Source of the DNA: Pirellulales bacterium
GTDB taxonomy: Bacteria; Planctomycetota; Planctomycetia; Pirellulales; Lacipirellulaceae
Direction: 5' to 3'
Length of the DNA: 64,000 nt
Assembly: GCA_019636345.1 (NCBI GenBank)
Contig: JAHBXQ010000002.1
Span: 124,001-188,000, forward strand
Below are positions 27,364 to 37,339 of the stretch, in pieces. Both the position numbers and the translations under genes were made by a program. Each line of letters starts with the position of its first letter. The stretch's first letter is position 1. The notes under the pieces are model-generated. The model did not search any database. It saw only the letters and a program-made list of their open reading frames with translations, and had not been told where the DNA came from.

Positions 27364-29010
27364 TCATTTGCCGACCCTGTCCCCCGCCGCCGCCGTCGTT
27401 GTCGTCGTCGCCGGAGCGCCGTTCTCCACCGACTTGCTCGTGTCGTCGGCCCCGACCAGCTTCGCCAGACTCTCGGGGATGTCGACTCCGCCGATGTCGC
27501 GCATCACCTGCATCATCGGGGGGAGCGTGCCGGCCATCTTGTGGAGGAAGTCCGCCGTATTGCTGCGGCCGTTGCTGCCGCCGCTCTCCCAGACGACGAC
27601 CTTGTCGAACTTGATGTTGCTGATCGCCTTGGCCGAACTCTCCGCGAGATTGTCGAGGTGCTCCAGCATCATCAGTTGGAACGCCTCCTTGGCGCCGCCG
27701 CACGCTTCGACGATCTGCTTGAGGCCTTCGCCCTTTTTGGCCAGGATTTCGTAATGCCCGCGGGCCTCGGCCTCGAGCTTGGCGTAGATCGCCTTCGCCT
27801 CGCCCTCGGCCTCGAGACGGCGCTTTTCGGCCTCGGCCTCGGCGTCGACGAGGATTTTCGCCTTGAGGGCCTTCGCGGGGGCTTCAAACTTGGCCCGCTG
27901 TTCGGCCTCGACGCGCTCCGCTTCGGCGAGGGCGGCCTTGGCCATCGCCCGGTTCTGGATCTCGACCACCGCCGCTTCGGCTTCGCGTTTGCGGGCCTCG
28001 CCCTTTTCATACGCCTCGGCTCGTTGCACCAGCAGCGTCGCTTGCGACGCGGCGATCTTCGCCTCGGCGACGTTTTCGCCATCCACCGCCAGCGCGTTGG
28101 CGGTGGCGACCGCGATCCGCTTCTCTTGCTCGGCCCGTTTGACTTCGACGTCGCGTTGGAACGCCGAGGTCTGCTCGCCGATGGTCTGTTCTTTTTCCAG
28201 TTCTGCGACGCGGACGGCCTGCTCGCGGGCCGCTTCGCGGGTGCCGATTTCGCGCAGCTTGGTCGCGTTGGCGACGTTGACCACCTTCGCGCGTTCCGCC
28301 TCGGCCACGCGGATTTCGCCTTGTCGCACTTCGTCGGCGACGTCGCCGCGGGCCTGCTGGATCGCCTGGCTGGCCGCCTTCTGGCCGATTGCGTCGATAT
28401 AGCCGCTTTCGTCCGTGATGTCGGTGATGTTTACGTTGATCAGCACGAGGCCGATCTTCTTAAGCTCCGGCTCGACCGAGCCTTGGATGTGCTCCAGAAA
28501 CGTGTCGCGGTCGCGGTTGATGTCCTCGATCTTCATCGAGGCGATCACCTGGCGCAACTGGCCGAAGATGATTTCCTCGGCCTGCTTGCGGATCTCAGGC
28601 GTCGACAGTTCGAGCAGGCGAATCGCCGCGTTGGTCATCACCTCGGGTTGCGTGCCGATGGCCACGGTGAACACGCTGGGGACGTTCACGCGGATGTTTT
28701 CCATCGAGAGGGCCCCGCGGAGCGGGATCTCGATCTGGATCGGCTCGAGGCTCAGGTAGCGATAGTCCTGAATCAGCGGAATCACGAACGCGGCGCCGCC
28801 GTGCACGGTCTTCGCGGCCGTGCCTTGGTTGGTCTTGCCGAAGATGACCAGCACTTGGTTGCTGGAGCAGCGTTTGTAGTTGGCCTTCAGCAAGATGATG
28901 GTGCCGAAGAACAGCACCGCCACGAGCCCCATCAGGCCGGCGGCCCACACTTGAGTTGGAATGCCCCACAGGGCCCCGATCACCAGCGAGCAGTCAGTCA
29001 GTGAGTTCAT
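27364..29010 (-). CDS. floT: Flotillin-like SPFH/band-7 protein
   Basis: 548 residues: one N-terminal membrane segment (about 20-42), an SPFH domain (about 45-215: NQVLVIFGKT, IQIEIPLRGALSMENIRVNVPS, FGQLRQVIASM, INVNITDITDESGYIDAIG), then a long Ala/Glu/Arg coiled coil with repeated AEAE and EAERVEAEQR segments (about 215-450), and a short Thr/Ala tail. Flotillins scaffold functional membrane microdomains. The NfeD-like gene 102 bp upstream on the same strand is the classic partner, which strengthens the call. Confidence 0.93.
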   Translation of the reverse strand: MNSLTDCSLVIGALWGIPTQVWAAGLMGLVAVLFFGTIILLKANYKRCSSNQVLVIFGKTNQGTAAKTVHGGAAFVIPLIQDYRYLSLEPIQIEIPLRGALSMENIRVNVPSVFTVAIGTQPEVMTNAAIRLLELSTPEIRKQAEEIIFGQLRQVIASMKIEDINRDRDTFLEHIQGSVEPELKKIGLVLINVNITDITDESGYIDAIGQKAASQAIQQARGDVADEVRQGEIRVAEAERAKVVNVANATKLREIGTREAAREQAVRVAELEKEQTIGEQTSAFQRDVEVKRAEQEKRIAVATANALAVDGENVAEAKIAASQATLLVQRAEAYEKGEARKREAEAAVVEIQNRAMAKAALAEAERVEAEQRAKFEAPAKALKAKILVDAEAEAEKRRLEAEGEAKAIYAKLEAEARGHYEILAKKGEGLKQIVEACGGAKEAFQLMMLEHLDNLAESSAKAISNIKFDKVVVWESGGSNGRSNTADFLHKMAGTLPPMMQVMRDIGGVDIPESLAKLVGADDTSKSVENGAPATTTTTAAAGDRVGK

Positions 29011-29112
29011 CGTATGCGCCTTCGAGTAAATCGTGAACGGCAGTGAATTGTCAGACGGATCAAGTCAATGCGGCGGGAAGCTCGATCGCTTCCGGCGCGG
29101 TAGTCAAGCGGA

Positions 29113-29736
29113 TCACGCTTCGACGGGGGTCGCGATGCGAGTGACTTCCAACGTGTCGTGGCCGTTCACCGCGACGACCTCGACGGCCGTGCCCGTGCGG
29201 ATCGGCTCGGAGTCGTCGGTGACGGCGGCGAACTCGACGATGCGGTTTTGCATGGTCAGTTGCACCTTGCCGAGTCCGGCGCGGGCCGCGGGGACCGGAA
29301 TGTAAACGGTGGCATGTTCGCCGACGGCGTTCATGATGTTCTCGTTGCCCGAAGACGCGAGTCGCATGATCGCGCGCATGACGTAGTACATGCCGAACAT
29401 CGCGGCGAGTCCCGTCAGGACGGCCGCGAACAGCGACGCGGTGGGGCCGAAATCGGCCGCCCGCAGCGTCAGGCCGCTGAATCCGAAGAATGCCAAGGCC
29501 GCAACGATCGAACGGAACGACAGCACGCCGAACAACCACGTGCTGTCCGGATGATGGAGATCGCCGTCGGAGAGATCGCCAAGGTCCGCAATATCGCCTC
29601 CCGCGGCGCCGGCGTCACCGCCCGACAGGTCGCCGTCGAAGCCGTCGCCTCCCAAGCCGATCACCGACATCAGAAACTGGCACGCCATCACGGTGCCGCC
29701 GATGATGGCTGCGGTCAGGAAGCAAATGTCGAGCAT
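29113..29736 (-). CDS. NfeD-like membrane protein with C-terminal OB fold
   Basis: 207 residues. An N-terminal helix (FLTAAIIGGTVMACQFL) is followed by an Asp/Gly-rich loop (about 28-62), a helical pair (SIVAALAFFGFSGLTL; ASLFAAVLTGLAAMFGMYYVM), and a C-terminal beta-rich OB-like domain (VGEHATVYIPVPAARAGLGK, TGTAVEVVAVNG). This is the short NfeD (1b/YqiJ-like) architecture, encoded next to flotillin in many genomes and thought to stabilise it. GGAGG lies 11 nt upstream of its ATG. Confidence 0.8.
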   Translation of the reverse strand: MLDICFLTAAIIGGTVMACQFLMSVIGLGGDGFDGDLSGGDAGAAGGDIADLGDLSDGDLHHPDSTWLFGVLSFRSIVAALAFFGFSGLTLRAADFGPTASLFAAVLTGLAAMFGMYYVMRAIMRLASSGNENIMNAVGEHATVYIPVPAARAGLGKVQLTMQNRIVEFAAVTDDSEPIRTGTAVEVVAVNGHDTLEVTRIATPVEA

Positions 29737-29970
29737 AGTGAGATCACCCTCCCGGGGCGGCCGCCGTGCGTGCGGGACGACCGCACCTGAACCGGCAAAG
29801 CCGCTTGATAGTGTAGCTTTCTCAGCGGCGCAGGGCTAAAAGGGCTGCGCCGAAAGTGACGAATCTGCCGGGCCCGCCAGCCTGGGTCGCCAGCCAGGGT
29901 TCCGGCGATTGTCGGGGGCTTATTCGCCGGGACGGGAGGAATCTTGCCCGCAATCGCCGGGCGAGCGGGG

Positions 29971-31530
29971 CTACTCGTCGCCCCGCTGGCGAATCTTGGC
30001 TGCGGCTTCGCGGGCCGCAGCGGCGATGTCCTCGTTTTCGCTCCGGGCCGCCTGCCGCATGATCCGCAGGCTCGCCTTCGTGCCGCATTCTCCCAGCACC
30101 TTGATCACGGCCAAATTGACTCCGGGCTCCTCGGCGGGGACCATCTCCAGCAGGGGGGGCTCGGCGAGTTCGCCCATCAGCACCAGCGCCCGCGAGGCGG
30201 CCTCCTGCTGCTGGGTTTCCTTCAACAACGCGGCGACTGCCTTCGCCCCCTCGGGGGTCGGGTGCTTGCCGAGGCCCGCCAGGACCGCCTCCTCAAGCGG
30301 TTGCGCCCCTCCCTCGACGAGCTTCACAAGCACCGGCACGGCGAACTTGCCTGCCCACAGGACGAGTCCCTCGACCGCCTCGGCGCGGTGCGACGCGTCG
30401 CCGGTCGCCAACTCGCGGAACGCGACGGCGATCTCCTTGCGGATTTGCGCGTCGGCGACGTCGGTCGGCTTCATTTTCAGCAAATGGTCGAGCGCCAATT
30501 CATGGTGGGGCGCCTGGGGATCGCGGAGGTTCGTCAGCAGTTTCTGGTGATAGTCGGCCGCCCCCGGCGTCGGCGGACGTTGCCGCTCTTCCTCCGCCAG
30601 TCGCTCGCGCTCGGCCTCTTCCTCGCGCTGGCGGGACTCGGCGGCCTGCCGCTCGGTCTCCTCGGCCTGCCGGCGTTCGTATTCGGCTTGTTCGGCCGCT
30701 ATCCGCTCGTGCTCGGCGCGCTCCTCGTCGGTCATCCCGGCGAAGGGTCCGGCGAGCTCTTCGGTGACTTCGAGAGTGATCTCGCACCGTTCGGGGATGA
30801 AATCGACGACCGTGCCGAAATCGATCGAATCGCGAAACGCCTGCATGTCGGCCACGGGGGCGATCATGAGATTCGTCTCCCCAGTGTCGTCGAGGTCGGC
30901 GACCGTAGCGAGGGTCGCCCCCGAGCCGGCGAGATTGCGGAGCCGCTCGATCGCTTCCTCGTGATCGAAGTCGCGACCGCCGCGGATCGTCACCTCGGCG
31001 ACCCGTTCCGGGCCATGTTGTTCGTACGCGACTCGTACCTGTTCGACCTCCGATTTGAGATTGCCGGCAAGCGCCGGATCGAGCCCCGCTTGAATCGCCA
31101 TCGCGTCGATGAGATCGACGGCCAACTGGGCCGAAGCCATGCGCAGCTCGTTCCAGAATTCAGGAGGCAACCCGCGCAAGGACTCAAGTCGTTGAGACTC
31201 GCCGGCCATCTCCATTTGCAGCCGAGCCAAGTCCTGTTCCAGTTGGCTGACCTGGGTCTTGAGCCCGCGAACTTGGCCGTGCTCCTTCTCGTACGCGGCA
31301 ATTTCCTTGAGCGCGACGCTGAATTCGGCGAAGGCCGGTTTGATCTTGCCGACGGCGACGCTGGCCGACGGGGCGTCCTGCACCGATTTGAGCAGCGTCG
31401 TGAGCTGCTCCATCGACTTCACCGCGTTCTGGGCGGCGTTCATGCCGCTGTTCCCGGAACAGCCGACCAACAGCACAATCGCTGCGGCGGGCAGGACCAG
31501 CCGCCGTCGAAGAGCGAAATCGCGAGACAT
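29971..31530 (-). CDS. Lipoprotein with coiled coil and HEAT-like repeats
   Basis: 519 residues. A signal peptide with lipobox LLVGC (Cys24) precedes a helical region (about 30-180, heptad-like), a beta-rich segment (about 180-265), a highly charged Glu/Arg/Gln coiled coil (about 270-318: EERAEHERIAAEQAEYERRQ and similar), and Ala/Leu-rich HEAT-type repeats to the end (for example AVEGLVLWAGKFAVPVLVKL, AVLAGLGKHPTPEGAKAVAAL). Envelope scaffold or protein-binding role inferred; no enzyme motif. It lies upstream of the NfeD/flotillin pair on the same strand, 234 bp away. Confidence 0.75.
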   Translation of the reverse strand: MSRDFALRRRLVLPAAAIVLLVGCSGNSGMNAAQNAVKSMEQLTTLLKSVQDAPSASVAVGKIKPAFAEFSVALKEIAAYEKEHGQVRGLKTQVSQLEQDLARLQMEMAGESQRLESLRGLPPEFWNELRMASAQLAVDLIDAMAIQAGLDPALAGNLKSEVEQVRVAYEQHGPERVAEVTIRGGRDFDHEEAIERLRNLAGSGATLATVADLDDTGETNLMIAPVADMQAFRDSIDFGTVVDFIPERCEITLEVTEELAGPFAGMTDEERAEHERIAAEQAEYERRQAEETERQAAESRQREEEAERERLAEEERQRPPTPGAADYHQKLLTNLRDPQAPHHELALDHLLKMKPTDVADAQIRKEIAVAFRELATGDASHRAEAVEGLVLWAGKFAVPVLVKLVEGGAQPLEEAVLAGLGKHPTPEGAKAVAALLKETQQQEAASRALVLMGELAEPPLLEMVPAEEPGVNLAVIKVLGECGTKASLRIMRQAARSENEDIAAAAREAAAKIRQRGDE

Positions 31531-31892
31531 GGCGCGCCTCGGAGCGAGGAGAAGTCGGAAGCGGAATCAACAGTCCGCCGCTGCCGTTTCGGCCATTGTC
31601 GACCCAAACCGATCGCGATGCAAGTTCGGCCGATCGCAGACAGGAGACCTGCAAAAATCGTCCTGAGCAGGCGATTCCTGAATGCATTCGCAGGGGGCTG
31701 GGCCGCAGCGAACAATCCCTGTCAGGCCCTGTCTCTCCACGCTTGGGCAAGTGCAGCGTCAAACCCGATGCGGCGAACTCGGTTGCAATTCGACGCTCGA
31801 GCCCAGGGCCCTCGAATTCGCCGTGCCACAGACTCTGCGGACTCTGCGCGAGACTTGTCCCGCTGGGCAGGTCGCCTGCGATTGGCTGGGCG
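31531..31892. other. 362-bp gap without a supported gene
   Basis: Between the HEAT lipoprotein start and the SHD1 protein stop. Short open frames here resemble shadows, and no clear terminator or tRNA is visible. The lipoprotein promoter should lie near 31540-31600, but I cannot place its elements. Confidence 0.5.
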
Positions 31893-33983
31893 TCACGGCT
31901 CGCTGTTTCCCCCGTCGACGACCCCTTCGGCGGTCAGTTGCGACTCGCCTCGCGGCCGACGGAACTCAGCCTTCACGAGATTGCGCGGCGCTTCGTCGGG
32001 CAAGTACATGGCGCTGACGTTCATCGCCCGATAGACGGCGTCCTGAATCGATTCGTTCGCTTCGGGGCGCACCGAGTAAGGCATCGTCTGGACTGTCGAC
32101 CAAGACCACAGCGTTTCGCCGCCGACGGTCAGGGCGACTTCGTAGTGCCGAGCGTTTGCCGTCACGCTCGCGGTTTGGCGGTCGAGGCCGAACATCGCGC
32201 GAAACTCGCGAGTCTGACTCTCGCCCGAGCGAGTTCGGGCGGTCAGAACGGCGGCCTGCCCGTCGGCGACCTCCAGCCCCGCGGCCGCCGCCGCCTGAGT
32301 CAGACGCCGCCGGGCTTCGTCCAGCACGGCTTGGTCTCCCAGGTCGACGTCGAGCGAGATCTTGTCGCCGGGTTTCAAGGCAAACACGTCGCTGGTCGCG
32401 ATCGCTGCGAGCGCCGACGCGGCCGCCGGATGAGGCAACGCCACGCGCTGCAGCGATTGCCCCTCGGACCCGCTTCCCGCCAGATACCACAGCGCACCGT
32501 CGCGCACCCACGTGGCGCCCGTGGCGCGGTACCGCCAAATCGCGCAACCGCGGTCGGCGTCCAGCAGCAGACCGTCGTCGGTCAGCAGCAGCCGTTCGTC
32601 GACCCACGCCGCGCCGGCCATGCGCCCCAACGAAAACACGGTCGGAGGCAGTTTGCCGGCGACGTCGACGACGACCAGCGTCTCGGCCCCGACGATCGCC
32701 AGCCGCTTGCCGGACGGCGAGAACGCCGGCCGACTCAGCGAGCGAACTCCCGCAAAGTGCGCCAGTTGATCTCCCGTGTCGACCGCAAACACGTCGACTC
32801 CGTTGGTCCCGGCAATGGCGACTTGCCGTCTCCCCGGGCTCGACGTCCAGCCCCCGGCGGCGGCAACTTGCCAGACGGCCTTCGCGGAGGCGGCGTCCCA
32901 CAGCACCCACGTCCCTTCGCCCCCGGTCGTCGCGATCCGCTCGTCGTCGATCCAGCGTGCCGAAGCGATCGCGCGCTTCCGTTCCGCGGAAGACTGGTAA
33001 GGTCGCCAACTTGCCGCGTGGACGAGCGATTTCTCTCCCACGTCCCACACGTCGAGCCGGTCGCCCAGGCCGCTGTCGTCGGGCTTGGTGCGAGTCGCCA
33101 CGCGCTGGCCCGACGGCGACAGGGCGGCGGCCGTCAGGTTCGGCGGACCCGAGAAGTTGGCCGTCCGCACGCCGGTGCTCAGATCGTAGATCTCGATGCG
33201 CGAGTTGGGCGAGTTGAATTCGTTCCCCCCGGTGCGCGCCACCATCAGCAGCGGCCGCGGCTCCGCGACGACCTCGGCCGTGAGCACCTTCTCGTAATGT
33301 CCGAACGGATCGGCGATCCCCAGGGCGGGCTGAACCTTTGCCGCCGCCGTCGAGGCAGGGTCGGGATCGCAACCGGTCGGAGCGGACGCCGCGGACGCGA
33401 CCCGCCGGACAGCGGAGTCGTCGGGCGTCAGCGGCGGCTTCACGCCGGGCGGGGTCCAGTCAAACGCGGCTCGTTCGGCCGTCGCCGGGCTAAGCGGTTT
33501 CACCCAGCTTTCCGGCTTCGACTGGATCGCGTCCTCGGGATCGCCGTCGAAGCGGAACTTGACGTGGCTCCCGTCGTACCCTGTGACGGTGCCCGCCCGC
33601 GGAGTGAAGCCGTCGCGGTACTCGATTCGATCGCCTACCGCGAACGTCGGCCCCGACCCGCGCGGGCCCCGGCCGCGAACTGTCGGCGCTGCTGCGGGGG
33701 GAGCTGCCTGCGCCTCCCGTTGCCGTTTGACCAGCGCCCGCAGGTACGTTTGGTCCGGTTTGCTCAGCTTGGACAAGGGCAGCGTCACCGTCTCGCCCGT
33801 CGCCTTTTTGAGCGTCACGTTGCCGTCGACGACTTCGACGAACTCGGCGTCAATCTTGTGAGCGCCGGTCCGATCGGTCCACGTGTGCATCTCGCCGCCA
33901 ACGGCTGGGCATGCGGTCAGCAGCCACAGCGGCGTCGCCCACAGCAAGGGGCCAAGACGTTTACATTCGACGCAGCGTGTCAT
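31893..33983 (-). CDS. Exported SHD1-domain protein with WD40/beta-propeller-like body
   Basis: 696 residues from the ATG at 33983: signal peptide (LLWATPLWLLTACPAVGG), then an SHD1 domain at about 34-80 (WTDRTGAHKIDAEFVEVVDG, PLSKLSKPDQTYLRALV), a small Tudor-like segment (VGDRIEYRDGFTPRAGTVTG), and repeated four-stranded blades ending in DVWD, VLWD, DVFAVD and VVVDVAG, as in WD40 propellers. The C-terminal about 150 residues form a separate mixed domain. SHD1 is greatly expanded in planctomycetes; its ligand is unknown. Substrate or partner cannot be assigned. Confidence 0.78.
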   Translation of the reverse strand: MTRCVECKRLGPLLWATPLWLLTACPAVGGEMHTWTDRTGAHKIDAEFVEVVDGNVTLKKATGETVTLPLSKLSKPDQTYLRALVKRQREAQAAPPAAAPTVRGRGPRGSGPTFAVGDRIEYRDGFTPRAGTVTGYDGSHVKFRFDGDPEDAIQSKPESWVKPLSPATAERAAFDWTPPGVKPPLTPDDSAVRRVASAASAPTGCDPDPASTAAAKVQPALGIADPFGHYEKVLTAEVVAEPRPLLMVARTGGNEFNSPNSRIEIYDLSTGVRTANFSGPPNLTAAALSPSGQRVATRTKPDDSGLGDRLDVWDVGEKSLVHAASWRPYQSSAERKRAIASARWIDDERIATTGGEGTWVLWDAASAKAVWQVAAAGGWTSSPGRRQVAIAGTNGVDVFAVDTGDQLAHFAGVRSLSRPAFSPSGKRLAIVGAETLVVVDVAGKLPPTVFSLGRMAGAAWVDERLLLTDDGLLLDADRGCAIWRYRATGATWVRDGALWYLAGSGSEGQSLQRVALPHPAAASALAAIATSDVFALKPGDKISLDVDLGDQAVLDEARRRLTQAAAAAGLEVADGQAAVLTARTRSGESQTREFRAMFGLDRQTASVTANARHYEVALTVGGETLWSWSTVQTMPYSVRPEANESIQDAVYRAMNVSAMYLPDEAPRNLVKAEFRRPRGESQLTAEGVVDGGNSEP

Positions 33984-34090
33984 GGCGACGAACCTGGAAA
34001 GCCAGAATGAGTCAAGGATTTCGCCAGCGACTATTTTGGGTCGAAACTCTCGCAACGGCAAGCGAATCCCCCAAGCGACTTGGCAAGCGC

Positions 34091-37000
34091 TCAACGCAAC
34101 TTCGCCAGCGCCGCCGTGATCGCCGCGACTTGCCCCTCGACCTCGGCCAGCTTGTCCCGTTGCTTCTGGACGACCTCGGCCGGGGCGCGGCTGACGAAGC
34201 TCTCGTTGCCCAGCTTGGCGGCGAGCGACTTGGCATGCCCGGCGAGTTGTTGGTGCTCCTTTTCCAGCCGTGCGATCTCGGCCGCCGGATCGAAGAACGC
34301 CGACACGTCGACGTGCACGTCGATCCCCGTGAGCGACTTGCTCGCCGAGCGCTCCGGCGCCGTCGCCGCGGGGCCCAGCGTCGTCAGGGTCGCCTTGGCC
34401 ATCTGCTGGAAGTAGGGCCGCATCGGCTCGAGCAGTGCGGCCGTCGCCGCGTCGCAGCGCACCGCGAACTCGACCGGCTCGCGCGGGGGAATGTTCTGCC
34501 CCAAGCGAATCTCCCGCACGGCGCCGAGCACTTGCTGGAAGTCGGCGAACTGCTCCTCGATGTCGGCGTTGATGCGTGCGGCGTCGACCTCTGGCCACCG
34601 GGCGATGCACACCGACGCCGGCGCCTCACAACCCCGACTCGCCGAGCCGCACTGCGTCAGCTCCCCCGAGCCGGGAAGCGTCAGCTCCCGGAGCGGCGCC
34701 GCCGCGTTGAGCAACTGCCAAATCTCCTCCGTCAAGAACGGCACGAACGGATGCAACAACCGCACCAGCGCGTCAAGCGCGTGCGACAGCACCCGCTGGG
34801 CCGTCAGCCGCGTCGCGGGATTCGCGAACCGCGCCTTGGTGATCTCGACGTAGTAATCGCAGAAATCGTTCCAGGCAAACGCATAGAGCGCCCGCGCCGC
34901 GTCGGCAAACCGAAACCCCGCCAGGGCGTCGTTCACCTCGCGCGTCACCGTCGCCAGCCGCGACAACAACCACCGATCCTCGAGCGTCAGCGCCGGCGTT
35001 CCACTTGCCTGCGGCTGAGCGTCCCCCCCGGCGACTTGGGAAGTCGCGGCTTGAAAATCGTCGAGGTTTTGCAGACTGAACCGCGCGGCGTTCCACAGTT
35101 TGTTGCAGAACCGCCGCCCCAGTTCAAACCGCTCGCTCACCACCGCCCCGCGGGGGAGCCGTTTGTCTTCGTCCGTGCCGTGCGATTCGGCCCACTGTGT
35201 GGCGAACGGCTTCTTGCAATGCGTGCACTCGATCCGCGGCTGGGTGCGGTTCTTCTTGGTCTGCTCGACCAGCTTCTGGCAGTGAGGGCACTCGAACTCG
35301 ACCGGCATGCGGACGTCTTGCGTCTCGGTGGTGAGATACGCCAGCCCGAACCGCAGCGCGTCGGCCCCGAATTTCTCGATGACGTCGATCGGGTCGACTC
35401 CGTTCCCCTTCGACTTCGACATCGTCTCGCCGTAGCCGTCGAGGATCTTGGGGTGAATGTAGACCTCGCGGAAGGGGACCTCTCCCATGTTGTAGAGTCC
35501 CGCGAGCACCATCCGCGCGACCCACAGCGTGATGATGTCGCGCGAGGTCACCAGCACGCTGGTGGGGTAGAACTCGGCGAGCTCGGGCGTCTGCTCCGGC
35601 CACCCGAGCGTTGAGTGGGGCCAGAGGGCGGAGGAGAACCAGGTGTCGAGGACTTCGGGTTCCTGTCGAAAGAAATCGAATTTCTCAAGAGCTTCTACAA
35701 CATTCCTATCGTGCTCAGAGCGAACGCAAACCAGGAATTGGGCCACCTGAAATGGGTCGGATGAATCGGCATACGTAATTTGTCTTTTAAATTTCCAAGC
35801 TTCGAATCGCTCACGCAATTCAGTGAGAAGCCATCGTGTTTCTTCGTCGCTCTGTGCAGTCTTCACCTTGCTCCATACCGGAATCCGATGCCCCCACCAC
35901 AGCTGCCGCCCCACCGGCCAGTCGCGTTTCTCGCCGAGCCAATCGAGGTACGACTTCGCGTACCGCTCTGGCGTGATCTTCACGCGGCCGTCCGTGACGG
36001 CGTCCATCGCCGATTGCGCGAGCTCATCCATCTTCACGAACCACTGATCCGCGAGATACGGTTCGATCGGCGTCTTCGAACGGTCGCTGTGGGCGAGATC
36101 GATTTCGCGGTCTTCGCGGTCGGTCTCGGGGTTGTACAGCCCTTCCGCTTCCAAGGCGGCGATCACCGCCTCGCGGGCCTTGGTGTGCATCTTCAGACCG
36201 CGATACCTCTCGGGGACGGCGTCGTTGAGATGGCCGTCGACCGTCATGATGTTGATCGCGCCGATCTCGGGGTGACGTTGCCCCACTTGGTAGTCGTTCT
36301 CGTCATGCGCCGGGGTGATCTTTACGCACCCCGAGCCGAGTTCCGGCTTGGCCCACTCGTCGGCGATGAGCGGGATCTCGCGCCCGGCGAGCGGCAACTC
36401 GATCCGCACGCCGCGTAGCGCCATGTCCCGCAACTGAACAAGCTGCGGCAAATGCGTCGTTCGCCGTTCGCGCAACGCCTTGAGCTGCGCGTCGATCGCC
36501 GGGCGATCCTTGTCCGCCGCCTCGGAGCGCTTGCGGACGAGCGCCGCCTCGGCCTCGTCGAGCGCTGCGGCCGGGTCGGGATGGACCGCCACGGCCGTAT
36601 CGCCCAGCATCGTCTCGGGCCGCGTCGTGGCGATGGTCACGAACTCCGGCTCGCCCGGCTTCAAATCCGCCGCGACGAACGGGTACTTGAAGTGCCAGAA
36701 GTGCCCCTTGACCGTTTCGTGGAACACCTCGTCGTCGCTGACCGCGGTCTGCAGGTACGTGTCCCAGTTGACCAGTCGCTTGCCGCGGTAGATTTTGCCG
36801 TCCTCAAACAGCTTGAAAAACGTCTCGCGGACCGCCCGGGCGCACTGGTCGTCGAGCGTGAACCGCAGCCGCTGCCAATCGCAACTGCAGCCGAGCTGTT
36901 TGAGCTGGCCGAGGATCCGCTTCTCGTACTGCTCCTTCCACTGCCAGATTCGCGCGACGAGCCCTTCGCGGCCCAGGTCGTGTCGCGATTTCTTCTCTTC

Positions 37001-37339
37001 CTCCAACAGCCGCCGCTCGACGACCGCCTGGGTGGCGATCCCCGCGTGGTCGGTCCCCGGCATCCACAGGACGTTGTACCCCTGCATCCGCTTCTGCCGG
37101 CAGAGGATGTCTTGCAGCGTATTGTTCAGCGCGTGCCCCAGGTGCAAGGCGCCGGTGACGTTGGGGGGCGGGATGACGATGCAAAACGGCGGCTTCTTGT
37201 TGCCGGCGGCGTCCATGGCGCCGACCTCGGCGTGGAAATAGCCCCGTTCTTCCCAGAGCGAATGCCAACGCCGCTGAGCGCCCTCGTGGTCGTATTGCGA
37301 AGGGAGATCTTGGAGATTCGGCTTGGCGGGCGAGCTCAT
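34091..37339 (-). CDS. valS: Valyl-tRNA synthetase with zinc-ribbon insert
   Basis: Class Ia synthetase charging tRNA-Val, with CP1 editing of misactivated Thr. 1082 residues from the ATG at 37339. Landmarks: HIGH variant HLGH at 66-69 (PPPNVTGALHLGHAL), TTRPETMLGDTAVAVHP in the editing domain, ADQWFVKMDELA, VLDTWFSSALWPHSTLGWP, KMSKS variant in GETMSKSKGNGVDP, and a C-terminal coiled coil (IARLEKEHQQLAGHAKSLAA). After KMSKS there is an insert with two CxxC pairs (ECPHCQKL and ECTHCKKP) resembling a zinc ribbon. The DNA at about 35650-35860 is conspicuously AT-rich. Confidence 0.96.
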   Translation of the reverse strand: MSSPAKPNLQDLPSQYDHEGAQRRWHSLWEERGYFHAEVGAMDAAGNKKPPFCIVIPPPNVTGALHLGHALNNTLQDILCRQKRMQGYNVLWMPGTDHAGIATQAVVERRLLEEEKKSRHDLGREGLVARIWQWKEQYEKRILGQLKQLGCSCDWQRLRFTLDDQCARAVRETFFKLFEDGKIYRGKRLVNWDTYLQTAVSDDEVFHETVKGHFWHFKYPFVAADLKPGEPEFVTIATTRPETMLGDTAVAVHPDPAAALDEAEAALVRKRSEAADKDRPAIDAQLKALRERRTTHLPQLVQLRDMALRGVRIELPLAGREIPLIADEWAKPELGSGCVKITPAHDENDYQVGQRHPEIGAINIMTVDGHLNDAVPERYRGLKMHTKAREAVIAALEAEGLYNPETDREDREIDLAHSDRSKTPIEPYLADQWFVKMDELAQSAMDAVTDGRVKITPERYAKSYLDWLGEKRDWPVGRQLWWGHRIPVWSKVKTAQSDEETRWLLTELRERFEAWKFKRQITYADSSDPFQVAQFLVCVRSEHDRNVVEALEKFDFFRQEPEVLDTWFSSALWPHSTLGWPEQTPELAEFYPTSVLVTSRDIITLWVARMVLAGLYNMGEVPFREVYIHPKILDGYGETMSKSKGNGVDPIDVIEKFGADALRFGLAYLTTETQDVRMPVEFECPHCQKLVEQTKKNRTQPRIECTHCKKPFATQWAESHGTDEDKRLPRGAVVSERFELGRRFCNKLWNAARFSLQNLDDFQAATSQVAGGDAQPQASGTPALTLEDRWLLSRLATVTREVNDALAGFRFADAARALYAFAWNDFCDYYVEITKARFANPATRLTAQRVLSHALDALVRLLHPFVPFLTEEIWQLLNAAAPLRELTLPGSGELTQCGSASRGCEAPASVCIARWPEVDAARINADIEEQFADFQQVLGAVREIRLGQNIPPREPVEFAVRCDAATAALLEPMRPYFQQMAKATLTTLGPAATAPERSASKSLTGIDVHVDVSAFFDPAAEIARLEKEHQQLAGHAKSLAAKLGNESFVSRAPAEVVQKQRDKLAEVEGQVAAITAALAKLR

